From WRDF01 sp031552235 (GTDB lineage: Bacteria > Bacteroidota > Bacteroidia > Bacteroidales > Rikenellaceae): a DNA stretch of 64,000 nt. Shown piece after piece: positions 52,327 through 63,100 of this stretch; positions within the stretch are counted from its first letter, which is position 1, and every line of letters begins with the position of its first letter. Location of the stretch: the NCBI GenBank assembly GCA_031552235.1, contig JAVBMR010000022.1, forward strand, positions 1 through 64,000, read 5' to 3'. Made by a program: the position numbers and the translations under genes. The notes below the pieces were generated by a model. That model ran no database searches, was not told the origin of the DNA, and saw nothing but the letters and a program-made list of their open reading frames with translations.

Positions 52327-53883
52327 TTACGCGGGGTCTTTCCAGTCGCCGCACGCGCGTATCAGTTCGACGAGCGCAGGGACGGCTTCGGCCTGCGGTA
52401 TCGAGTGGCGCATGACTTCGCGGCCTTTGTAGAGGGTTACGAGACCGCGCCCTGCCCCGACGTATCCGTAATCGGCGTCGGCCATTTCGCCGGGGCCGTT
52501 CACGATACAGCCCATGACGGCTATTTTCAGGTGTGTCAGGTGCGACGTTTCGGCGCGTACGGCGGCCAGCGTGCTTTGCAGGTCGAACAGCGTGCGGCCG
52601 CATCCGGGGCAGGCGATGTATTCCGTTTTGGTCGTCCTGACCCTCGCCGCCTGTAAGATCGAGAGGGCGAGGTCGTCTAACTCGGCTTGGCCGATGCCTG
52701 CGTTTTCTATCCTGATGCCGTCCGCGAGGCCGTCGATGAAGGCCATTCCGAAATCGCACGCGGCCTTTATCCGGAGCGATTCCAGCGACGGTTCGCCGTA
52801 TTTTTTATATAGTATGACGGGGCGCTTGTCGCCGGCCGCAGCCATGTTGAGGATGGCCGCGCGCCATTCGGCAGGGGCGTTGTCCGTGACCGATTCTATC
52901 ATCGCGACTTCCCCTTCGGCGAGCGCGCCCCTTGCGGCCGGGTCGAGTTCGCCGTATAATACAGGGATGTTCCCGCCGCCTATGTTGCCCTGCGCCACTG
53001 TTTCGCGCCGTGTGTATTCATATGGATTATAGATGCTTACGTTTTCTGCCCGTTCGGCCTCTTCCAACTGTCTTCCTGCGAAATAATCGACTATGGCCTG
53101 CGCAACGGGGATCTCGTTCTCGGGCGGTTCCGTGAGCGAAACACGGATGGTGTCGCCCAGACCGTCGGCCAGCAGGGCGCCTATGCCCACGGCCGAACGT
53201 ATCCGCCCGTCTGCCCCGTCGCCAGCCTCCGTGATACCGAGATGGAGCGGGAAATCCATCCCTTCGGCCTCCATCGCCGCCGCAAGCATACGGTAGGCAT
53301 GCACCATTACCCGCACGTTGCTCGACTTCATGGATACCACGATGTCGTAAAAATCGTTGCTGCGGCATTCGCGCAGGAATTCCATGGCTGACTCGACCAT
53401 CCCCTGCGGCGTGTCGCCGTATTTTTCGACCATCCGTGCCGCGAGCGACCCGTGGTTGACACCTATGCGTATGGGAATACCGCGCCCGCGGCAGACGCCG
53501 AGCAGTTCCGGGAGTCGTGAAATGTCGTAATTTCCGGGGTTGATGCGGACTTTGTTCGCGTACTGCGCCGCTGTGAGCGCGGCGTCCGGCGTGAAATGGA
53601 TGTCGGCGACCAACGCAACTCCGCCTAGTCCGGCGGCTTCGGCCTGCGCCGCTATGTTCCTGAGATTTTCGGCCTCGCGCCTGCCCGGAGCCGTGAGCCT
53701 CACGATATCACATCCGGCGGCGTGCATACGGCCGATCTGGGCCACGCAGGCTTCAGTGTCCATCGTGTCGGTGTTGGTCATCGACTGGACGGCTATGGGT
53801 TCTCCGCCTCCGATCACGACATTGCCTATGCGTACCTTCCTTGTGCGGGTGTGGGCAAAAGATGTCGGCGGACGGCGGGACAC
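52327..53883 (-). CDS. ispG: 4-hydroxy-3-methylbut-2-enyl diphosphate synthase
   Basis: A 518-aa IspG (GcpE), the iron-sulfur enzyme of the MEP isoprenoid pathway. A TIM-barrel starts at VRIGNVVIGGGEPIAVQSMTNTDTMD (about 17-42). The cluster-binding cysteines are in CPGCGRT near residue 427 and GCIVNGPGE near 457. The length exceeds the ~370 residues of the E. coli enzyme, reflecting the extra middle domain of the plant/Bacteroidetes-type form. It precedes the wbqC-like gene and follows the coiled-coil gene by 14 nt, all on one strand. Confidence 0.93.
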   Translation of the reverse strand: MSRRPPTSFAHTRTRKVRIGNVVIGGGEPIAVQSMTNTDTMDTEACVAQIGRMHAAGCDIVRLTAPGRREAENLRNIAAQAEAAGLGGVALVADIHFTPDAALTAAQYANKVRINPGNYDISRLPELLGVCRGRGIPIRIGVNHGSLAARMVEKYGDTPQGMVESAMEFLRECRSNDFYDIVVSMKSSNVRVMVHAYRMLAAAMEAEGMDFPLHLGITEAGDGADGRIRSAVGIGALLADGLGDTIRVSLTEPPENEIPVAQAIVDYFAGRQLEEAERAENVSIYNPYEYTRRETVAQGNIGGGNIPVLYGELDPAARGALAEGEVAMIESVTDNAPAEWRAAILNMAAAGDKRPVILYKKYGEPSLESLRIKAACDFGMAFIDGLADGIRIENAGIGQAELDDLALSILQAARVRTTKTEYIACPGCGRTLFDLQSTLAAVRAETSHLTHLKIAVMGCIVNGPGEMADADYGYVGAGRGLVTLYKGREVMRHSIPQAEAVPALVELIRACGDWKDPA

Positions 53884-53897
53884 GGCTCGTGATGTCG

Positions 53898-54797
53898 TTA
53901 GCGCAGGAATACTTCGCTGCTGCCGATCAGGTGTCCGTCCATGTAGACTTCGACGAGGTGTTTGCCCGCGGTTATGCCGCCCCCGTTGTAGAGTATGCCG
54001 ACAGGGAGGTCTTCGAGCTGGTAGTCGACGTCGCGCGAAGCGGAGTATGTCCTTTTCTCGCCTTCGAAGTCGAATACTTTGTTGACGTTGTCGGTCATGA
54101 TATATCCGTCCGGGCCTGTTATGCGCACGTATACCGGCCTTTCGCCAGGTCTTCCGAGTTCGTTGCCCGAGAGTACGAGGTCGACCCTCAGTCTTGCCGC
54201 GCGCCCTGCGCGTTCAACCACACGGTCGTTGCTGCTGAGTGCCACGAGGCTGATGCCGCGCGCCTTGATTACCGCCCCCTGGCGTAGCCTTAACTCTTGT
54301 TCCTGCGCCCGTTCTTCGGCTATGTCGGCACGCTGGCGCTGTGTCGCCACTTGGGTGCGCATGGTGCTGTTTTCCGCGATGAGGCCCTTGTTCATGGTGC
54401 TGAGCGAGTCTATCTGGTGTACGTAACTGCGCATGACCGTGCGCAATGTGCCGAGTTCTTTTTCGTACTGGCGTATTTTCGACCTGTTGAGGGTGCGTTC
54501 GTCGGCGAGTTTCTGGAGGAGCGAGTCTGCGCGGTTGCGTTCCACCGACATGTTGTGGGCGAGGGTGTCGTTCTCGACCCTGAGGCTGTCGTACTGGCCC
54601 ACGAGGCTCGTTATCTCGGTCGTGAGCTGTGCGCGTTCCACCGCGTATGCCTGTTTGAGGTCGTTGGTCTGTTTCATGAACATCGCCGAAACAGCCACGA
54701 GGATAACCGCGAGCGCGATTATTATCACTTTATAACCCTTCGCCGCTTTGTTCGGCGAGGGCTGTTGGTCTTCGTATCCGTAATTTATCTCTTCCAT
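53898..54797 (-). CDS. hypothetical membrane-anchored coiled-coil protein
   Basis: A 299-aa protein. A cytoplasmic head of ~22 residues is followed by one membrane helix (VIIIALAVILVAVSAMFM), a long coiled coil (about residues 45-175, with heptad leucines in TEITSLVGQYDSLRVENDTL... and ADSLLQKLADERTLN), and a C-terminal beta-rich domain (VYVRITGPDGYIMTD...LVEVYMDGHLIGSSEVFLR). It likely points into the periplasm. I reject the 35-residue extension, which translates repeat C. It begins 28 bp downstream of a -7 box in repeat C and leads into ispG with 14 nt spacing. Confidence 0.7.
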   Translation of the reverse strand: MEEINYGYEDQQPSPNKAAKGYKVIIIALAVILVAVSAMFMKQTNDLKQAYAVERAQLTTEITSLVGQYDSLRVENDTLAHNMSVERNRADSLLQKLADERTLNRSKIRQYEKELGTLRTVMRSYVHQIDSLSTMNKGLIAENSTMRTQVATQRQRADIAEERAQEQELRLRQGAVIKARGISLVALSSNDRVVERAGRAARLRVDLVLSGNELGRPGERPVYVRITGPDGYIMTDNVNKVFDFEGEKRTYSASRDVDYQLEDLPVGILYNGGGITAGKHLVEVYMDGHLIGSSEVFLR

Positions 54798-54825
54798 AAT
54801 CCGTTGGGTGGTGGGTTGATGGTGC

Positions 54826-54907
54826 AAATATAGTGAAAGCCGGGAGCAATCGTGCGAACTTGCCGCGCAAAAGATTGCCGGGGCGCCTCCTGTATTCTTC
54901 AAATATA
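54826..54907. repeat. dispersed repeat C, copy 3
   Basis: An 82-bp palindromic element (AAATATAGTGAAAGCCGGGAG ... CTCCTGTATTCTTCAAATATA). Its left edge makes a minus-strand -7 box TATATTTG (54832-54825) for the coiled-coil gene. Further CAAATATA words lie at its right edge and at 54940-54947. Confidence 0.7.
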
Positions 54908-54974
54908 ATGCAAGCTTGCGTTTGCCGCCTGATATTTTGCAAATATAGCGATTTTGGTTGACACTGTCCGCCTG

Positions 54975-55790
54975 CTAATTGATTTTACTCGTTAAAGGGT
55001 ACTTGAGGTTCTTCATTTTCGATATGGTGGCCTTGACGCTTCCCACCTTTACCGGCGATTCGAGGTAAAGCGGGATCTTGTTCTGGTCGTCGCTCAGCCA
55101 CACGAAGAATTCCGAGCCTTCTTCGAAACTATTGCCGTCGTCGTCCGCCAACTGGCAGGCGAATTTAAGCGTGTTGAATTTGCCTGCTTTCTTGAAATCG
55201 CGCACCTCTTTGCCAAGGAACTTGAAGTTTATGTTTCTGATCTTATTGGCGAAAACCAGTTGCAGGGGCATTGCTTTCCCAACCTCGAAAGCCGCTATGT
55301 CCTCTCCCCGGAGGTTGAAGAATGTGGAGAGGGGGTCCATGCTTGTCCGGGTAAGGTCGAATTTTGCCACCCTGTCCTTGTCCCATTTGGGTCGGCTGGC
55401 AACGGTCGTGACCCGCATCGAGTCCCAGTCGTAGGTGTAATTGCTTTTGTATGTGTACTTCCCTTCTTTCAGGTCGTTGGCGAAGCGGAGCGGCAGGAGC
55501 GTTTTCTGGTCGAGCCATATTTCGTAGATGTCGCTCATGTCGAAGAACCACTTGAACTGGGACATGACGGCGGCATTGGCCCAGACATGATAGGCCGGCA
55601 CGGGATCGTTGGTTTGGCTGACTTTGGTCTTTACCTCCGCGACCACGGTATTTGGCACGAGGGCCGCTTTGTAGCTGACTTCGTAAACCAACTCTTCGCC
55701 GCCCATGAACGGCGCTTCTTTCGCCGAGGGCCATGCTCCGGCCGCGGCGAACGTGAATATCGAAAATAAAAAGGCTATATGTTTTCTCAT
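54975..55790 (-). CDS. DUF3108 domain-containing exported protein
   Basis: A 271-aa protein with signal peptide (HIAFLFSIFTFAAAGAWP). The DUF3108 pattern starts at FMGGEELVYEVSYKAALVPNTVVAEV and continues DMSDIYEIWLDQKTLLPLRFANDLKEGKYTYKSNYTYDWD and the late WLSDDQNKIPLYLESPVKVGSVKATI. Such proteins are beta-rich periplasmic or outer-membrane-associated factors of unknown role. It follows recG by 30 nt on the same strand, so co-expression is likely. Confidence 0.85.
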   Translation of the reverse strand: MRKHIAFLFSIFTFAAAGAWPSAKEAPFMGGEELVYEVSYKAALVPNTVVAEVKTKVSQTNDPVPAYHVWANAAVMSQFKWFFDMSDIYEIWLDQKTLLPLRFANDLKEGKYTYKSNYTYDWDSMRVTTVASRPKWDKDRVAKFDLTRTSMDPLSTFFNLRGEDIAAFEVGKAMPLQLVFANKIRNINFKFLGKEVRDFKKAGKFNTLKFACQLADDDGNSFEEGSEFFVWLSDDQNKIPLYLESPVKVGSVKATISKMKNLKYPLTSKIN

Positions 55791-55820
55791 GCAGGTATAA
55801 CGTCGTGCCTCCCGATAAAA

Positions 55821-57959
55821 TTATGAAATCATGCTGAAATCCTGATCCTTTGAATAAGAATACCTCTCCCGTGCCGCTTCGAGCAGTGCGCGGTCGGCCG
55901 GCGAAAACCGGGATATCCCGTCGAGAACGTCCTGCGCGGCATTCCTGGCCGTTTCGACGATCTGAGAATCTTTGCCTAAGTTAGCGATCTTCAATTCAAA
56001 TGCCAAACCGCTTTGCTGCGTGCCGGAAATATCGCCTGCGCCTCGCAGTTTCAGGTCGAGTTCCGAGAGTTCGAAGCCGTCGTTGGTGGCGACCATGGCC
56101 TGGAGGCGTGCTTTGGCTTCTTTCGAGAGTTTGTCGCCGCTCATCAGGATACAAAACGCCTGGTCGGCGCCCCGGCCCACGCGGCCGCGCAACTGGTGGA
56201 GCTGCGACAGCCCGAAGCGTTCGGCGCTTTCGATGACCATCACGCTCGCGTTCGGCACGTCCACACCCACCTCTATTACGGAGGTCGCAACCATGATATG
56301 CGCTTTGCCTTCTTTGAAGAAGTTCATGTTCTCCTCCTTCTGGGCGGCTTTGAGGCGGCCGTGCACGACCACGGTGTTGTATTCCGGCAGCGGGAATTCC
56401 CGGCTGATGCTGTCGAAGCCGTCTTCGAGGTCCTTGTAGTCCATCTTTTCCGACTCCGAGATAAGCGGATAGACCACATAAACCTGCCGCCCCTGCGCTA
56501 TCTGCTCGGCCATGAATCCGAACACGCGCAGGCGCTGCGAGTCGCGGACGTGGTATGTTTTAATGGGTTTGCGCCCGGGCGGAAGTTCGTCTATGACCGA
56601 AACGTCCAGGTCGCCGTAGAGCGTCATGGCGAGGGTGCGCGGTATTGGCGTGGCGGTCATAACGAGCATGTGCGGCGGCTGGTGGTTTTTTGTCCAGAGC
56701 CGCGCGCGCTGTTCGACCCCGAATCGGTGCTGTTCGTCTATCACCACGAACCCCAGGTTCGAGAACTGCACCCGGTTCTCAATAAGCGCGTGTGTGCCTA
56801 AAAGTATGTCGAGCGAACCTTCCGCGAGGGCTTCAAGCAGCGTGTCGCGTTCCTTTTTCTTGGTTGTTCCGGTGATGATGCCGACTTTGACGTTCATGCC
56901 GCCCAGCAGCTTGACTATGGTCGTATAGTGCTGGCGGGCAAGTATTTCGGTGGGGGCCATCATGCAGGCCTGGTATCCGTTGTCGATGGACAGGAGCATG
57001 CTCATGAGCGCGACTAAGGTCTTGCCGCTGCCCACGTCGCCCTGAAGCAGGCGGTTCATCTGGTGGCCGGTAATTGTGTCGCCGCGTATTTCTTTTATAA
57101 CCCTTTTTTGCGCGCCGGTAAGCTCGAAGGGCAGGTGGCCGCTGTAAAATTCGTTGAATTTGTCGCCCACGCGGCTGAACATGAAGCCGTTCTCTTTCGT
57201 TACCCTCCCGGCTCGTTGCGCGAGGATGCCTAACTGTATACCGAAAAGCTCCTCGAACTTGAGGCGGTACTCGGCCTGCCTGAGCTTTTCGGGGTTTTGC
57301 GGAAAGTGGATGTTGTACAGCGCCTCTTTCAGCCCGATGAGTCCGTTCGCGCGCATTATTTCTTCTGGCAGGGTTTCGGCGATGCGGCTCTCGGCCACTT
57401 CCCAGAGGTTGCACACGAGGTTGTAGATCCCCCGCGAGCCGAGCTGGTTAGACGTGAGTATCTCTGTCGTGCTGTAAATGCCCTGCATGGCCCCGGCCGG
57501 CCGGGCGTGCATCGCGCCTACCGATTCAAGCTCGGGGTGGACCATCGAGAGTTCGTTGTTGAAGAAGCCTGGCCGGCCGAACACTATGTATTCGCGCCCG
57601 GCTTCGAGGCGTTTTTCGATCCATTTTATGCCGCTGAACCACACGAGTTCGGCCGTCCCGGTGCTGTCGGCGACGTGGGCCACAAGGCGTTTACGCCGCC
57701 CTTCGCCCACCTCGGAGAAGCCGTCGACCCGTACCTGCAACTGTATGTAGGCAGGTGATTCTGACGTGATTTCGGATATTTTGTAGACCCGCGAACGGTC
57801 GATATAGCGGAACGGGAAATAATAGAGCAGGTCGAACATGGTGGATATCCCGAGCTCCTTTTTCAGAAGCCCGGCCCGTTTTTCCCCCACACCCGCAAGG
57901 AATTTTATGTCGTTATCGAGGTATGACCCCATTATCGATATTGTTTTTTCTTTTTCCAC
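55821..57959 (-). CDS. recG: ATP-dependent DNA helicase RecG
   Basis: A 712-aa RecG that reverses stalled forks and processes branched DNA. The wedge/OB domain lies in the first 170 residues (FLAGVGEKRAGLLKKELGI). Walker A LLQGDVGSGKT is near residue 310, the DEQH box FVVIDEQHRFGVEQR is near 408, motif III is VMTATPIPRT, and motif VI is QLRGRVGRGADQAFC. The start is the first ATG; an internal ATG nine codons later (MGSYLDND) could be used instead. It precedes the DUF3108 gene. Confidence 0.95.
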   Translation of the reverse strand: MEKEKTISIMGSYLDNDIKFLAGVGEKRAGLLKKELGISTMFDLLYYFPFRYIDRSRVYKISEITSESPAYIQLQVRVDGFSEVGEGRRKRLVAHVADSTGTAELVWFSGIKWIEKRLEAGREYIVFGRPGFFNNELSMVHPELESVGAMHARPAGAMQGIYSTTEILTSNQLGSRGIYNLVCNLWEVAESRIAETLPEEIMRANGLIGLKEALYNIHFPQNPEKLRQAEYRLKFEELFGIQLGILAQRAGRVTKENGFMFSRVGDKFNEFYSGHLPFELTGAQKRVIKEIRGDTITGHQMNRLLQGDVGSGKTLVALMSMLLSIDNGYQACMMAPTEILARQHYTTIVKLLGGMNVKVGIITGTTKKKERDTLLEALAEGSLDILLGTHALIENRVQFSNLGFVVIDEQHRFGVEQRARLWTKNHQPPHMLVMTATPIPRTLAMTLYGDLDVSVIDELPPGRKPIKTYHVRDSQRLRVFGFMAEQIAQGRQVYVVYPLISESEKMDYKDLEDGFDSISREFPLPEYNTVVVHGRLKAAQKEENMNFFKEGKAHIMVATSVIEVGVDVPNASVMVIESAERFGLSQLHQLRGRVGRGADQAFCILMSGDKLSKEAKARLQAMVATNDGFELSELDLKLRGAGDISGTQQSGLAFELKIANLGKDSQIVETARNAAQDVLDGISRFSPADRALLEAARERYSYSKDQDFSMIS

Positions 57960-58171
57960 TTTTGTACGGGCAAAAGCGGAGTAAAACCCGCTGCCCTCAC
58001 CGTCGCCTAAGGCTCTCCTGCGAGCTTCCCTCGTTACACGATAACTTCGGGTGATCTAAGGTCGCACCTCGGCCATTCGAGCAAGCTCGATGGCGCTCGG
58101 TTTGGCGTCGGTTCGCGTCTATCCTTTTAACGGCTCCGCTGAAAAGGGCGGTACTTGATTCCGCGCCTTAT
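57960..58171. other. non-coding gap between recG and the RNA methyltransferase gene
   Basis: GC-rich and rich in short CGAGC/GCTCG words (GAGCAAGCTCGATGGCGCTCG near 58078), similar in style to 7720-7905. No gene, T-run or clear -7 box is seen. Confidence 0.4.
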
Positions 58172-58903
58172 CTACGCCTTTCTCCTGAACTCCGAGCAAA
58201 CTATGGCGGCCGCCACTCCCACGTTGAGCGATTCCGAGGCCGGTTCGCCCGCCGGGTAGGGCGGGATGTAAAGTTTACGGGTCACGGCCGCCGCCACAGC
58301 GTCGCTTATGCCGTTGCCCTCGCTCCCGAGCACGATTATGCCCCGGTCACCGCCGAGTTCCGTCTTGTATATATTGTCCCCTTCGAGGAAAGTGCCGAAA
58401 ACCGGCACCCCGGTGCCGCCGAGCACGGCAGGCAGGTCGGCATAATGCACGCGCACCCTGAAGATCGCCCCCATGGTGGCCTGCACGGTTTTCGGGTTGT
58501 AGCAGTCGGCCGTGTCGGGCGAACATATTATGTCGCGTATCCCGAACCAGTCGGCGATGCGGATTATAGTCCCGAGGTTACCGGGGTCCTGTACCCCGTC
58601 GAGTACAAGGGTAAGTTCGCTTCCGGGCGAGGCCGGCAACCCATACCGAGGGATTTCGACCAGCGCCAGAATCCCCTGCGGCGTTTTGAGCGAACTCATG
58701 CGTTCTATGTCCTTGGGCGATACGACCTCGCATCCGGCGATCCCTGAAAACTCTTCCGTGCCGAATATGCGGCGCACGGCCAGCGGCGAAGCTGTTGCCT
58801 CGCCCACCATCTTGCGCCCCTCCGCCACGAACAGGCCATGCTCCGCCCTCGACTTTTTGTCGGAGAGCGAGCGCACGAGCGATATGTCTGCCTTTATCAA
58901 CAT
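58172..58903 (-). CDS. SPOUT-family RNA 2'-O-methyltransferase (TrmH/SpoU)
   Basis: A 243-aa methyltransferase for tRNA or rRNA ribose. The N-terminal substrate-binding part is KSRAEHGLFVAEGRKMVGEA. The knotted SPOUT domain shows LDGVQDPGNLGTIIRIADWFGIRDII, then GDRGIIVLGSEGNGISDAV and a final ESLNVGVAAAIVCSEF. All three SpoU motifs are intact. The start is set at MLIKADISLVRSL, which is where related Bacteroidetes enzymes begin. The ATG 11 codons earlier is possible. The exact target base is unknown. Confidence 0.85.
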   Translation of the reverse strand: MLIKADISLVRSLSDKKSRAEHGLFVAEGRKMVGEATASPLAVRRIFGTEEFSGIAGCEVVSPKDIERMSSLKTPQGILALVEIPRYGLPASPGSELTLVLDGVQDPGNLGTIIRIADWFGIRDIICSPDTADCYNPKTVQATMGAIFRVRVHYADLPAVLGGTGVPVFGTFLEGDNIYKTELGGDRGIIVLGSEGNGISDAVAAAVTRKLYIPPYPAGEPASESLNVGVAAAIVCSEFRRKA

Positions 58904-58986
58904 TCCCGGTTTGTTTCGGATATCGTAATTCTGCATGCCGCCTTACAGTACAAAGGTAAAAAAAACGTTAATAGTATTGCCGGAAT

Positions 58987-59017
58987 TTTCGTATTCGCAG
59001 AAAAAACACTACTTTTG
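58987..59017 (+). promoter_or_regulatory. promoter of carAB
   Basis: TACTTTTG (59010-59017) matches TAnnTTTG, with a near -33 TTTC (58987-58990) 19 bp upstream. The ~75-nt leader contains a short hairpin (CATGCC/GGCATG, about 59042-59059). Confidence 0.55.
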
Positions 59018-59094
59018 TGTTTCAGAAAATCCGCGCAAAACCATGCCTTTCGCGGCATGCCATCCTAAAAAGCGGAGTAATACATTTCTGAAAA

Positions 59095-60198
59095 ATGCCT
59101 GATAAAAAGAAAGCAACGCTCATCCTCGAAGACGGGACAAGGTTCCAGGGGTTTTCGTTCGGAGAGCCGCGGCCCGCAACCGGCGAGGTCGTATTCAACA
59201 CCGCGATGACGGGGTATCCGGAAAGTTTGACCGATCCCTCGTATCACGGACAAATATTGGTCCTTACGTTCCCGCTTGTCGGGAATTACGGAATTCCTTC
59301 AGAAGCGGCGACCGAGAACGGTTTGCCGCTTTTTTTTGAATCGGAGAAAATCCATGTGCGCGGGCTTGTGGTCTCCGATTACTCGTTCGAGGAGAGCCAC
59401 TGGAACGCGATGAAAACTCTCGACGCGTGGCTTAAAGAGCATGGCATCCCGGCGGTGTACGGGGTGGATACGAGGGCGGTCACGCGCATGATACGCGAGA
59501 AAGGCGTGATGCTCGGTAAAATTGCCGTCGAGGACCAGCCCGAGCCAGTGGAGTTCGAAGACCCCAACACGGAGAACCTCGTTGCCGCGACAAGCTGCCC
59601 CGGGGTCGAAACCTACGGCAGCGGCCGCCACAAAGTGGTGTTGGTCGACTGCGGATGCAAGTACAATATAATAAGGTGCCTGCTGCGGCGCGACGTGACG
59701 GTGGTGCGTGTGCCGTGGGACTACGACTTCACGGCGATGGACTACGACGGCGTGATGATAAGCAATGGCCCCGGCGACCCGCGGATGGCCGATAAGACCG
59801 TGGCCAATATCCGCAAGGCGTTCGACATCGGCAAACCGATCTTCGGCATCTGCATGGGCAACCAACTGCTGGCACGGGCGGCGGGGGCGGATACCTACAA
59901 GCTCAAGTACGGCCACCGCAGCCACAACCAGCCGGCGCTTATGGTTGGCACGGACAAGGCTTTCATAACTTCGCAGAACCATGGGTTCGCGGTCGATCCG
60001 GCAGGGCTGGGCAAGGACTGGGAACCGTTCTTCGTGAACCTCAACGACGGTTCGAACGAGGGTATCCGCCACAAGTCCAGGCCGTTCTTCTCGGTGCAGT
60101 TCCACCCCGAGGCCACCAGCGGCCCGGTAGACACAGAATTCCTTTTTGACCACTTTATAGAAAATATCGAACGATGGAAAGCAGAGCACAAGGCATAG
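59095..60198 (+). CDS. carA: carbamoyl-phosphate synthase small (glutaminase) subunit
   Basis: A 367-aa subunit that releases ammonia from glutamine for CarB, feeding pyrimidine and arginine synthesis. The N-terminal domain is ATLILEDGTRFQGFSFGEPRPATGEVVFNTAMTGYPESLTDPSYHGQ. The class I glutaminase has the nucleophile Cys in GICMGNQ near residue 254 and His/Glu in QFHPEAT near 337. The last 25 nt overlap carB, so the two subunits are made in coupled fashion. It complements pyrC at the left end of the window. Confidence 0.95.
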   Translation: MPDKKKATLILEDGTRFQGFSFGEPRPATGEVVFNTAMTGYPESLTDPSYHGQILVLTFPLVGNYGIPSEAATENGLPLFFESEKIHVRGLVVSDYSFEESHWNAMKTLDAWLKEHGIPAVYGVDTRAVTRMIREKGVMLGKIAVEDQPEPVEFEDPNTENLVAATSCPGVETYGSGRHKVVLVDCGCKYNIIRCLLRRDVTVVRVPWDYDFTAMDYDGVMISNGPGDPRMADKTVANIRKAFDIGKPIFGICMGNQLLARAAGADTYKLKYGHRSHNQPALMVGTDKAFITSQNHGFAVDPAGLGKDWEPFFVNLNDGSNEGIRHKSRPFFSVQFHPEATSGPVDTEFLFDHFIENIERWKAEHKA

Positions 60199-63100
60199 AC
60201 AAAAGTATCAAGAAAGTTATCCTTCTGGGGTCCGGGGCGCTGAAGATAGGAGAGGCGGGCGAGTTCGATTATTCGGGTTCGCAGGCGCTCAAGGCGCTCA
60301 AGGAGGAGGGGATATACACGGTGCTGATAAACCCCAATATCGCTACCATCCAGACGTCGGAGAACATTGCCGACAGGGTCTACTTCCTGCCTGTGACGCC
60401 CGATTTCGTGGAGCAGGTCATCGAAAAGGAGCGCCCGGACGGCATCTTGCTGGCATTCGGTGGGCAGACGGCGCTGAACTGCGGGGTGAGCCTGTATCAG
60501 GACGGGATACTTGAAAAATATAATGTCCGCGTGCTTGGGACCCCGGTCCAGGCCATCATGGACACCGAAGACCGCAAGAAATTCGTCGGGAAACTCGATG
60601 AGATAAATGTAAAAACTATAAAGAGCGAGGCAGTGACTACGGTCGCCGATGCGAAACGTGTCGCCGCCGAACTCGGTTATCCGATCATAATCCGCGCGGC
60701 CTACACGCTCGGGGGGCTGGGTTCGGGCTTCTGCGACAACGAGGATGAGCTCGAAGGCATGGCCGCCAAGGCGTTCACATATTCGCCTCAGATACTTGTT
60801 GAAAAATCGCTGAGGGGCTGGAAAGAGGTAGAGTACGAGGTGGTGCGCGACCGTTTCGACAACTGCATCACGGTCTGCAACATGGAGAACTTCGACCCGC
60901 TCGGCATCCATACCGGCGAGAGTATCGTGGTCGCCCCGTCGCAGACGCTCACCAACAGCGAGTACCACAAACTCCGCCAGCTCGCGATCAAAATTATCCG
61001 CCATATCGGCATCGTGGGCGAGTGCAACGTGCAGTACGCTCTCGACCCCGAGTCGGAAGACTACCGCGTGATCGAGGTAAACGCGCGCCTTTCGCGCTCT
61101 TCGGCGCTGGCATCGAAGGCCACGGGTTACCCGCTGGCGTTCGTGGCGGCGAAGCTGGGGCTGGGCTACGGGCTTCACGAACTCAAGAATTCGGTCACGA
61201 AATCGACCACGGCCTGCTTCGAACCGGCGCTGGACTATATCGTTTGCAAGATACCGCGCTGGGATCTCGGCAAATTCAAGGGCGTGTCGCGCGAGTTGGG
61301 ATCGAGCATGAAATCGGTCGGCGAGGTAATGGCGATAGGCCGCTCGTTCGAGGAAGCGATACAGAAGGGCCTGCGCATGATAGGCCAGGGGATGCACGGC
61401 TTCGTGGCCAACAAGGAGCTTGAGGTGCCGGATATGGACGAGGCGCTCTCGCGCCCCACAGACAAGCGTATCTTTATGATCGCCAACGCGCTGCATAAAG
61501 GCTATACCGTCGACCGGGTACACGAGCTGACGAAGATAGACAAGTGGTTCCTTTACAAGCTGCAAGGCATCCTGAACATCGAAAAGGAACTCGGCAAGGC
61601 AAAGGATTTGGCTAAAGTCACTGACGCCCTGATGCTGGAGGCCAAACAGAAAGGGTTCTCGGACTTCCAGATAGCCCGCACGGTACTCAATCCCAAGGCC
61701 GAGGCTATGGAAAGTGCGATAAGCGAGGTGCGCACCGAACGAAAAAGACGCGGCATCACGCCGGTCATCAAGCAGATCGACACCCTTGCAGCCGAATATC
61801 CGGCGCAGACCAACTACCTCTACGTGACCTACAACGGCTCGGCCCACGACGTGGATTTCCAGCGCGACGGCCAGTCCGTGATAGTGTTGGGATCGGGGGC
61901 CTACCGCATCGGCAGCTCGGTGGAATTCGACTGGTGCTCGGTGAACGCCGCTTCGACCATCCGGGGTAGCGGCCTGCGCTCGATAATGATAAACTACAAC
62001 CCCGAAACCGTTTCGACCGACTATGACATGTGCGACCGGCTCTATTTCGACGAGCTGACCTTGGAGCGTGTGCTAGATATCGCCGACCTCGAAGCCCCGA
62101 AGGGGGTCATCGTTTCGGTGGGCGGCCAGATCCCGAATAACCTCGCCATGCGCCTCGATGCCGAGAATGTGCCGATCCTCGGGACTAAGGCGGAGGATAT
62201 CGACCGTGCCGAAGACCGCCACAAGTTCTCCAGCATGTGCGACGAGTTGGGCATCGACCAGCCTCGATGGAAAGAGCTTTCGTCGATGGCCGACATCTAT
62301 AAGTTCGCCGACGAGGTGGGCTTCCCGCTGCTGATACGCCCGTCCTACGTGCTTTCGGGGGCGGCGATGAACGTGGTGTCGAACCGCGGCGAGTTGGAAC
62401 ACTTCCTGACCCTCGCCACAAACGTTTCGAAGCAGCACCCCGTTGTAGTGACCGAATTTATCGAGAACGCCAAGGAGATCGAGATAGACGCCGTGGCGCG
62501 TGACGGCGAGGTGCTGATCTACGCCATCTCGGAACATGTCGAATTCGCCGGCGTGCATTCTGGCGACGCAACAATGGTGTTCCCGCCCCAGAAAATGTAT
62601 GTCGAAACCATGCGCCGCGTGAAGAAGATCGCCCGCCAGATAGCGCAGGGGCTCAATATCACGGGGCCGTTCAACATGCAGCTCATGGCCAAGAACAACG
62701 ACATCAAGGTCATAGAGTGCAACCTGCGTGCGAGCCGCAGCTTCCCGTTCGTGTCGAAGGTGCTGAAGGTAAACTTTATCGAGATAGCCACTAAAGTGAT
62801 GCTCGGCCTCGATCCGGAAATACCGCACAAATCGGCGTTCGAGTTGGATTACGTGGGTATCAAGGCCTCGCAGTTCTCGTTCTCGCGCCTTCAGAAGGCC
62901 GACCCGGTGCTGGGTGTCGAGATGGCCTCCACCGGCGAGGTGGGCTGCATCGGCGAGGACTTCCACGAAGCCATCCTCAAGGCGATGCTCTCGGTGGGTT
63001 ACCGCATTCCCGGGAAGAATATCCTCCTCTCGACCGGCGACTCGCGCTCGAAGACGGACATGCTCTCGGCGGCGAAACTCCTCCGGGAAAAAGGCTATAA

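Noticed and set aside
54798..54902. 35-residue N-terminal extension of the coiled-coil protein
   Set aside because: It also translates repeat C. The ATG at 54797 gives a sensible cytoplasmic head before the membrane helix and follows a -7 box.
59895..61847. Long minus-strand open frame of 650 codons opposite carB
   Set aside because: It runs antisense to the conserved carA/carB frames, has no family likeness, and is rich in Arg/His/Leu as expected from the shadow of a GC-rich gene. The same holds for 62073-63524.
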